Positions 16,978 to 23,856 of a stretch of DNA of 64,000 nt are shown here, in pieces. The first letter of the stretch is position 1, and each line of letters starts with the position of its first letter. Made by a program: the position numbers and the translations under genes. Under the pieces are notes generated by a model. The model was not told the origin of the DNA. It saw nothing but the letters and a program-made list of their open reading frames with translations, and ran no database searches. The stretch comes from JAITWN01 sp050486285 (lineage in GTDB: Bacteria; Pseudomonadota; Gammaproteobacteria; SZUA-140), in NCBI GenBank assembly GCA_050486285.1, contig JBJHCZ010000005.1, forward strand, positions 1-64,000, in the 5' to 3' direction.

Positions 16978-18851
16978 GCCTTCCTGATGGAAACGAGCGT
17001 TCCCAAGTGCGCCATATTTTGCACTCGGGTCTTTTTCTTGTAGTTCAGCTCATCACAAACCGCTTCGATCTTCTGGCAAAAGATGTCCGCATTCAGCGGA
17101 ATCATCCAAATGTCGCCACTCGGTTTATCCCGATTGGTGCTCTGCCACTGCACTTCGTCGTTGAGAGGGTGCTCCGGCCTGAATGGGTGAATGTTGAAAA
17201 TCTTGTGGTCGATCTTGGTGATCCAAGAAGCGCCGACTTCCGTGATCGCGCCCCAGGAAACCTTGGTGTTCTCGCTGGTCACGAAGAGCACGAAAATTTT
17301 CTGAGTCGAATAGCTTTCGACGAAGAACTCACGGAGATAGTCATAGACCGCGCGGCCTTCCGGAACACGGCATACCTCGTCGTCGCAGTTCGTGTACAGG
17401 ATGTCATCAGAAGCAACATTGTTGAAAACCAGCATCTGATAAATGATGTCGGCAAACGACTTGTCGGGATACGTCTGGCTTATGAGGATTTTCTTCTTCT
17501 GGGAATCCACCGACGCTTTCAGCCCAAGGTCTGGGCTATTGGCATTGATGGATTTGGAAATGGCCTTCTCCATCGCTTCGCGCGAAACCTTCACCCCCAT
17601 TTTCGCCAGTGCGCTCGCGGCTTCCTCACTGGCTTTCTTGCGGAAGGCATCCACCGACGCCCTCAATCTGGCCTCGGCGTCCCTTTGCGTCTTTTCCTTT
17701 TGCTTCTTTCTATCGGCATTGACGAGATCCGTGTACGTCTCCCGTCGCTTGAGAATATCGGCGAGCAATTCGTTTCTTACGTACCCGCGCACGGCCTCGT
17801 AGCGCGGATCGTCGGATTTATAGCCTTGACGGTTGCTCAACGCCATGTCCGGCAGCTCGGTCAACTCGAACAGATCGACGTGCAACTGCCCAACGACATA
17901 GACCTCGTTCAGTTTGTTCTGACCAACGATGGGAAGGATGTTGAACTCTCCCATCTTTTCGTTGGCGAACAATGAAATGAAATTGTCTGGAAAATCAGTC
18001 AGCTCGGCTTTTCGTCCGCGCGTGGTCTTATAAGTGCCGATCCAACCCAGGACTTCGAGCGAGTATTCGTACTCTTTTCCGTCGTCGGCCCGCATGATGA
18101 CGGGCAGAGTCTTCGCATCCTGTGCCGAGACGAGATCGTTCCGTCGTTTCGGATAGCTGTCAGGAACGAGGTCGCGCAGCGACGCAAATTTGTCGCCCAG
18201 TGTGATCAGCGTGCACAGCTCGCCCATGATGCTGCGGTCGAAATCGTCTATCGTCACGCTTTCCTTGCCGCGAATGACGTGTATTCGGAAGTTCGAATCG
18301 ATCAAGGGGAATATCTTGAGAAGATTCCGCTTTACGGCAGCCAACGTCTTATGAAGCCGATACTGTGGATGGCGCATGATGATGGCGGAGCCATGATTTT
18401 TGATGCGCTCGAAGACGATCTTTCCATCCGGAATGGCTTTCAAATCGTGCCCGTTCTCTGGGTGACGAGTCAGTACAAATCCGGATTTTTCCCCTTTGGC
18501 TACGGTCAGGACATCGACGTTTTCGGATACGGAAAGCGCTGCCAGCTTCCCGACACCCTTGCGTCCCATTTTTCGGCGCTTCCTGGACTTCGTAAGTGAG
18601 TCTTTCTCTGTCGTCCTCGATACACCCGCCACATTCAGGTACCTGGTGATGTCACCTGCCTCATACGACATGCCGTGGCCGTCATCTTCGACACGAATGT
18701 CATCCTTGCCGGCAATGATGTAAACGTTCTTTGCGTCGGCGTCATAAGCATTGGCGATCAACTCCGCCAAGACGTAGTAGATATTCGTGTAGAGGTTCGG
18801 TCCTAGCAGTTCGAGGATGCGCGGATCGACGTTCAGCCGGTACTTTTTCAT
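16974..18851 (-). CDS. GHKL (MORC/MutL/Hsp90-type) ATPase with C-terminal TIR-like domain
   Basis: A 625-residue protein starting at ATG 18851, overlapping the drmMI stop; upstream in-frame ATGs fall inside drmMI. GHKL motifs are clear: AELIANAYDADAK (about 29-41, Asn34 for magnesium), DDGHGMS (56-62) and GRKGVGKLAAL (96-106). Residues about 370-440 form a charged coiled coil. From about residue 452 a new alpha/beta domain begins KILISQTYPDKSFAD. It has IFVLFVTSEN and SWGAITEVGASW, the layout of TIR domains including the Glu (about 538) in the NADase position. An ATPase clamp with a possible NAD-degrading effector is inferred, not shown. Confidence 0.8.
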   Translation of the reverse strand: MKKYRLNVDPRILELLGPNLYTNIYYVLAELIANAYDADAKNVYIIAGKDDIRVEDDGHGMSYEAGDITRYLNVAGVSRTTEKDSLTKSRKRRKMGRKGVGKLAALSVSENVDVLTVAKGEKSGFVLTRHPENGHDLKAIPDGKIVFERIKNHGSAIIMRHPQYRLHKTLAAVKRNLLKIFPLIDSNFRIHVIRGKESVTIDDFDRSIMGELCTLITLGDKFASLRDLVPDSYPKRRNDLVSAQDAKTLPVIMRADDGKEYEYSLEVLGWIGTYKTTRGRKAELTDFPDNFISLFANEKMGEFNILPIVGQNKLNEVYVVGQLHVDLFELTELPDMALSNRQGYKSDDPRYEAVRGYVRNELLADILKRRETYTDLVNADRKKQKEKTQRDAEARLRASVDAFRKKASEEAASALAKMGVKVSREAMEKAISKSINANSPDLGLKASVDSQKKKILISQTYPDKSFADIIYQMLVFNNVASDDILYTNCDDEVCRVPEGRAVYDYLREFFVESYSTQKIFVLFVTSENTKVSWGAITEVGASWITKIDHKIFNIHPFRPEHPLNDEVQWQSTNRDKPSGDIWMIPLNADIFCQKIEAVCDELNYKKKTRVQNMAHLGTLVSIRKA

Positions 18852-21800
18852 TCTTCTCCCCCTACAAGGAAACGATAACGTGCGCCGCGCCGTTCGCCTT
18901 GGCGCTCGACCTTGCCATTCGCGATCAGGTCGGCGATCGCGGCGTTCCACTGGCCGTCTGTGATGCCGGTAGCGGCAAGGATGTCGGATTTGGCGTGCCA
19001 GCCAGGATGGGTCTTCAAGTATTCGACGGTGGCGTGGGCACGGTCGGCGCGGTAGTCGGCGCGGGGTTCGGCGACTTTGAGGTAATGACCTTCATTGGCT
19101 GGGACGGCGCCGAATCCGAATGAGGATTGCTGCTCGGGTGTGGTTTCGGCGCGTTGGGTGCGTGGTTTGCGTGTGGCCGTGCCGATGGCTTTGCTGCCGT
19201 GCAAGCCTTGGGCCACTTCTTCTTCGTACCGCTGGCGGTTTAGTTCCGCAAAGCGGCGCAGCACCTCGGCACGCGCGGCGTCGGAGATGGTGAAACGCAC
19301 GCGATCGTTCTCCGCCAGATTCGGCTGTTCGTGGTAGCCGTGCCCGAGGTCGATGTCATCCCACCCGTAGGCACGCATGACTGCTGCATCGATCTCGCGG
19401 TGCTGTTCGCGCAGACGTTCAATGAGCCGATCAGCGTCGCCCGCGTTGTGGAAGCGGTTGTAGAGCTTCGTTAAGCCGATCGGGTTGGTCGGATCTGTCA
19501 TCACCTCGTGACGCGATTGCAGGTACTCGCGGCCGTACTGGTCGAAGCGAACGATGTCGGAGGGCTCCAAGAAGGGGAAAGTCTCTACCGCGTCGGACGG
19601 TGAGAAGTTCAGGTCGAGCTTCATCCGAGAAGATTGTTTCCAGACCCAGGCATCGACCGAGGATGAGTTGAAGATTGCCGCGTAGGCGTAGGCCTCGGCC
19701 ACAGCGAAGACGACACACTTCTCATGGAAGATGACGTCGTTCTGGACTACGGACGGATTGAAATACTTGCCAACCCGGCCCGCCACGAGAATGCTTTCGA
19801 GCGGACGAGTCTGCGCATTCCAATCCTCAGGGTGTCGCTCGAAATGGCGACCGCGACCGATTGCGTGGTATAGCGCCGGTGTCTTTTCTGCGAAATGCCA
19901 CCATCGTTCCCGGCGCTCTTTTCGCTTGTTCCGGCTTCGCTCTGGCTTTACGCGCTCCTCAACCCGCTCAAACGGCAACGCATACTCTCGCGCCCGTTCC
20001 TCAGGCCAGTCCCAGAAACTGATTACCCATCGAGTAGGCTGCTGCTCTGGAACGGATTTGAGGTCTTCTCCGTCAAGGTACGGAAAAACTACATCAGCGT
20101 TCCTCGCGTCGGCATCCAACATGCGTTGTGCTTCCTCGGGCGAAAGCACGAAGCCCATACCGAGTACGTTTGAGCCTAGATAGGTAATGCCTTCGTTGGC
20201 TTTCAGCCGCTTTGGACTCCATTCCTCGCGACCGGACAGAAAGGCCGATATGAAGGGAGCCGGTCGCCCGAGCAGCGAACGCTCGCCCCGCCACTCGCCC
20301 TTGTGGACATGCACACGACTGGTGACGACGGCCGCCTTTCCGGGCCAAGGCTCGTTCGGGTAGGCGGCATGGATGACGGCACCCGCGCCGACCATCGCTT
20401 CCAGCCCGACCTGTCGCGTGTCGCCTTCCGCGATGGTGTTGACCGCAAGCAGCCCGAAACCGCCTCCCTCGCACAGCAGGCCCCATGCTCGCAGGAAGAA
20501 ATAGGCAACCAGATCCGCCGAACCGCGTCGCCCCTCGGCGATGTGCGCGACCAGCCAATCACGGAAGGCCGTGCCCGCGACACCGGTGATGCGCTGCCCG
20601 CCCAGAAAGGGCGGATTGCCGACCATGCCGTCGAAGCCGCCACGCTCGTGCGCGAATACCTCTGGAAACTCCAAGGGCCAATGGAATGGCCGACGCCCGA
20701 GCTTGTCGGCAGGCAGATCGGTAGAGAGCACGGCGACCGATCTCCGGCGCATCGAGGCGAGCACATCGCGGTCGCCATCGATGGCTTGTCCGGCTTGGAC
20801 GGTCAGCGACGCCAGCTTGTTCTCCAGCACCGCACCATTGCCACTCGCTGCAAACACTTCCCCGATGAACGCATCGGCGATGCATTCCGGTACTTCGAGC
20901 CTACGGCGCGCGTCGGCGTCCAGATGCGCCATGGTTTCCACGTCACGAATATCGCGGATGGGTATCTCGCGCAGGCGCGAGCGCAGTTCGATAGCCTCGC
21001 GGGCTGCACGTTCGATGGTCTGGCCGAATAGGCGTAGCTGACCCTGACCCGCGGGATTCATCGAAAGCTGGGTCAGTTGATCCAGCCGATGAATGCCGAG
21101 CAGGCTGTCGCCGCAGCGCAGGTTGTGGTCGAGGAAGCCGAAGGGCCGCCCCTTGGCCAGCGTCACTAGCCAGATGGAGAGCTTGGCCAGTTCCACTGCC
21201 AGCGGATTCAAATCGACGCCATAGAGGCAGCGTTCGGCGATGAGACGGCGGGCGACGATGGTGCGCGCGTCGGTGTCGCCCGGCAGCGCCTCGACGTTGG
21301 CATCGGCATCCACCACGCGCCCATCGACACCGACCGTGTGCCCTTGGGCCTCGGCCTGTGCCCATGCCTCGACCAGCCTGTCGGCCAGCCACCGGCAGGC
21401 TTGCACGAGGAAGGCGCCCGACCCCATGGCCGGATCGCAGATCTTCAGGTCGAGCAGTTCGGCAGGCGATTTCAGCGTCCAGTCCGCGCGTGGCGTACCT
21501 TCCGCCGGGCCGACGTAGGCGATGGGCGTGAGCGTCTCGGCGACGATGGCCTCGGTGAGCGACTTCGGTGTGTAGTGGGTGCCGGTCTCCCGCCGGTCGG
21601 AGCCGGTGGTGACGATGAAGGCTCCGGTGGGATAGACCAGCGGATAGCCCCAAGGGTCGGTGCGCACCAGATGGCCGAAGGGTTTGATGCGGTCACGCAG
21701 CGCCGTGTCACCGTGGCAGGCCGTCAGCACGCGATCGGCGAGTGCATCGTCCACGGCGCGGTTCAGGCCGTTGCGCACGCGGCTGGCCGAGCTGCCGGAA

Positions 21801-23224
21801 CGCTGCTGGAGCAATTCGGCCAGTCGCTCGGCACCATCCAACCGTGCAGATTCGAGTTCGGCCAGCGTGACCCACGGCGATTGAGCGCTCTTGGTGCCGT
21901 CGAGTTCCAGCGTGACCTCGGTGGTGCGCTTGACGGTGCGCTCCAGCAGACCCTCATAGACGTAGCCGATCTGCTCGACGTCCAGCGCGCGATAGGACAG
22001 CGTGCGCCCTTGGAACTGCTGGATGGCTTCGAGCAGCAGCAGGACGGTGCGGTTGTCGATGGGAAGCGGCTTGGCGACGTCGGTGCGCCAGTTCGAACCA
22101 CGGGAGCGGCCTTCGAGGAAGGGGAAACGATCCGGATCGAAGAGGGAGCCGCCCAGCGCGGGCAGACGCAGGTTCTCGTGCTCGATGCCGCCGTACACGG
22201 CGCGGAACACGGCCAGCAGGCGCGACCACGCATCCCAGCGGCGCTCCAGAATCTCGTCGGATTCGGCACGCAACTGCATACGCAAGGTCGAGAGCGCGTA
22301 GTTGGCTTCGTAGCGTTCATCGCCCAAGAGCAGCAGGCCGCGTTCTTCGGCGGCGAGCAGGAAGACCAGCCGCATCATCACCGTCAGCGCGGCTTCGTAG
22401 AGTTCTGCTTCTTTCACGCCGCGCAGCAGCTCGCGGTCGCGGTCTTGGTCGGCCTTGTCGAGCGACTGGATCAGCACTTCGACCGCGCGTCGCACCTGCT
22501 CGCCCAAGGCGTCGGTCACTTCGTCTTGGAACTTCAGCGAGCGATCGAACAGCGCGGGCAACCGCTCCGATTCATCCACGAAGAAACGCCGGATGCCCAG
22601 GAGATGGACGAAGGCTTGGAGAGTGACGGGCTCCTGGCCCCAAATGCGCGCATACCAACTGGCGAAAGTGGTGACCGCGCCCACCGGCGCATCGACCAGC
22701 ATCCAGCGTTCACCATTGGTTACCAGCCCGAGACGGCAGCCCGTGGCGCGGCAGAGCCTGACCATGCGTTCTGCCGGTGTGCTGGCCCAGCCGTCCAGCT
22801 TCTGGGTGGCATCGAGATCGACGTTCTGTCCATAAGCATGGACGAGTATCAGCGGCGTGTCGCCGTTGCCGACGACGGCGAGGTCCGGTGACAGGTTCAC
22901 GCCGTGCTCGGGCAGAGTGACGTTCAGGTGCGTGGCGCACCAGTCCTTACGCTTGAGCACGTCGCTGCGACCGTCCTCATCGAGTTCCAGCCCGCGCGAC
23001 AAGACCTCGTCGATCCATGCCACGTGCAGATCCGCGAAGCGGGGATCGTCGGTTTCCAGCGCCTCGCGCCATTCGTCGTAGGCTTGCCGCAGTCGCTTGC
23101 GCTTGTTCGCATCGAGTTCATCCAGCCCCTGCGGGAAGGCTTCCTTCAGGACGGGAACCGCGAGGAACGGGCCAGAAATCTCGACGAGCGAGAGCCAGTC
23201 GTGGTGTTGAGCCTGCGTCACCAT
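18848..23224 (-). CDS. drmMI: DrmMI, Eco57I-like N6-adenine DNA methyltransferase
   Basis: A 1458-residue methylase-specificity protein, consistent with the long class 1 DISARM methylase. The SAM-binding motif I KICDPAMGSGAFLVQ is near residues 594-608 and the catalytic NPPF (GMVGNPPFLGG) near 865-875. The N-terminal half is a large helical region and the C-terminal third the target-recognition part (SMRKL-like, KYFNPSVVQNDV). It would mark host DNA so that the operon spares it. The start overlaps the Mrr-like gene by 7 nt, and the end overlaps the GHKL gene by 4 nt. No frameshift is visible. Confidence 0.9.
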   Translation of the reverse strand: MVTQAQHHDWLSLVEISGPFLAVPVLKEAFPQGLDELDANKRKRLRQAYDEWREALETDDPRFADLHVAWIDEVLSRGLELDEDGRSDVLKRKDWCATHLNVTLPEHGVNLSPDLAVVGNGDTPLILVHAYGQNVDLDATQKLDGWASTPAERMVRLCRATGCRLGLVTNGERWMLVDAPVGAVTTFASWYARIWGQEPVTLQAFVHLLGIRRFFVDESERLPALFDRSLKFQDEVTDALGEQVRRAVEVLIQSLDKADQDRDRELLRGVKEAELYEAALTVMMRLVFLLAAEERGLLLLGDERYEANYALSTLRMQLRAESDEILERRWDAWSRLLAVFRAVYGGIEHENLRLPALGGSLFDPDRFPFLEGRSRGSNWRTDVAKPLPIDNRTVLLLLEAIQQFQGRTLSYRALDVEQIGYVYEGLLERTVKRTTEVTLELDGTKSAQSPWVTLAELESARLDGAERLAELLQQRSGSSASRVRNGLNRAVDDALADRVLTACHGDTALRDRIKPFGHLVRTDPWGYPLVYPTGAFIVTTGSDRRETGTHYTPKSLTEAIVAETLTPIAYVGPAEGTPRADWTLKSPAELLDLKICDPAMGSGAFLVQACRWLADRLVEAWAQAEAQGHTVGVDGRVVDADANVEALPGDTDARTIVARRLIAERCLYGVDLNPLAVELAKLSIWLVTLAKGRPFGFLDHNLRCGDSLLGIHRLDQLTQLSMNPAGQGQLRLFGQTIERAAREAIELRSRLREIPIRDIRDVETMAHLDADARRRLEVPECIADAFIGEVFAASGNGAVLENKLASLTVQAGQAIDGDRDVLASMRRRSVAVLSTDLPADKLGRRPFHWPLEFPEVFAHERGGFDGMVGNPPFLGGQRITGVAGTAFRDWLVAHIAEGRRGSADLVAYFFLRAWGLLCEGGGFGLLAVNTIAEGDTRQVGLEAMVGAGAVIHAAYPNEPWPGKAAVVTSRVHVHKGEWRGERSLLGRPAPFISAFLSGREEWSPKRLKANEGITYLGSNVLGMGFVLSPEEAQRMLDADARNADVVFPYLDGEDLKSVPEQQPTRWVISFWDWPEERAREYALPFERVEERVKPERSRNKRKERRERWWHFAEKTPALYHAIGRGRHFERHPEDWNAQTRPLESILVAGRVGKYFNPSVVQNDVIFHEKCVVFAVAEAYAYAAIFNSSSVDAWVWKQSSRMKLDLNFSPSDAVETFPFLEPSDIVRFDQYGREYLQSRHEVMTDPTNPIGLTKLYNRFHNAGDADRLIERLREQHREIDAAVMRAYGWDDIDLGHGYHEQPNLAENDRVRFTISDAARAEVLRRFAELNRQRYEEEVAQGLHGSKAIGTATRKPRTQRAETTPEQQSSFGFGAVPANEGHYLKVAEPRADYRADRAHATVEYLKTHPGWHAKSDILAATGITDGQWNAAIADLIANGKVERQGERRGARYRFLVGGEE

Positions 23225-23856
23225 TCAGGCTCTTCCTCGAAAAACGATATGGTGATGCCGTCATCGGTGCTCGACCAGCGATGTCCGCAACCGCAAATGA
23301 TGGAATCATGAAGTTCGACGAATGCCTTCGTCCCGCAGTCCTGGCAGTGGATGCGGGCGCATTTGCATCCCCGACATTGCCCTGCAAGCCACCAGAACCA
23401 TGCACCGCCGTTCAACGCGACCGCACCGTCTTGATCGAGCACGATGCAGTCTGCATCGCAGGATGGGCACATCTTCCATTTGTCGGGAACGATCAGATCA
23501 AGAGCATCTTCCACCGACAGAAGTTCGAGGCCACATCCTGCATGGTCGGCCTTCATCTTGGCTGGTTTCGTCCACCCATTCGCAGCAACGACGATTGCCT
23601 TGTTTGCGCCAATGGCATCAGCGAGTGCGAGCACTGATTCGACCTCTCGCACATCAATGGGAACGGCGTGGAACTTAGCATCGACAATCATCCTCAGCGG
23701 CTGCCCCTTGGCTTCTATCTCAATGAGCACATCGATTTGCCGTGGCTGGCCGGTGATCTTGTCCGGAACCGTGATGTTTCTTCTGACGTCTCCGAAGTCG
23801 TCGACTTGTTCGTAGAACTCAGCGACGGCCTCCTGATATTCTTGCCAAGTCATCAT
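23218..23856 (-). CDS. Mrr-like restriction endonuclease with C-terminal zinc ribbons
   Basis: A 212-residue protein starting at ATG 23856, overlapping the drmD stop; a second ATG follows directly. The N-terminal 110 residues look like a PD-(D/E)xK nuclease of the Mrr group: RQIDVLIEIEAKG gives Asp42 and nearby Glu, and MIVDAKFHA gives Asp59-x-Lys61, followed by a helix VREVESVLALADAIGANKAIVVA. The C-terminal 80 residues hold CPSCDADC, CRGCKCARIHCQDCG and ICGCGHRW, likely two zinc ribbons for DNA or partner binding. It is not part of canonical DISARM and would be a plausible nuclease component. Confidence 0.8.
   Translation of the reverse strand: MMTWQEYQEAVAEFYEQVDDFGDVRRNITVPDKITGQPRQIDVLIEIEAKGQPLRMIVDAKFHAVPIDVREVESVLALADAIGANKAIVVAANGWTKPAKMKADHAGCGLELLSVEDALDLIVPDKWKMCPSCDADCIVLDQDGAVALNGGAWFWWLAGQCRGCKCARIHCQDCGTKAFVELHDSIICGCGHRWSSTDDGITISFFEEEPEW

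Noticed and set aside
21338..22891. A 517-codon plus-strand open frame inside drmMI
   Set aside because: Shadow of the methylase; low-complexity composition and no recognisable motif or ribosome site.
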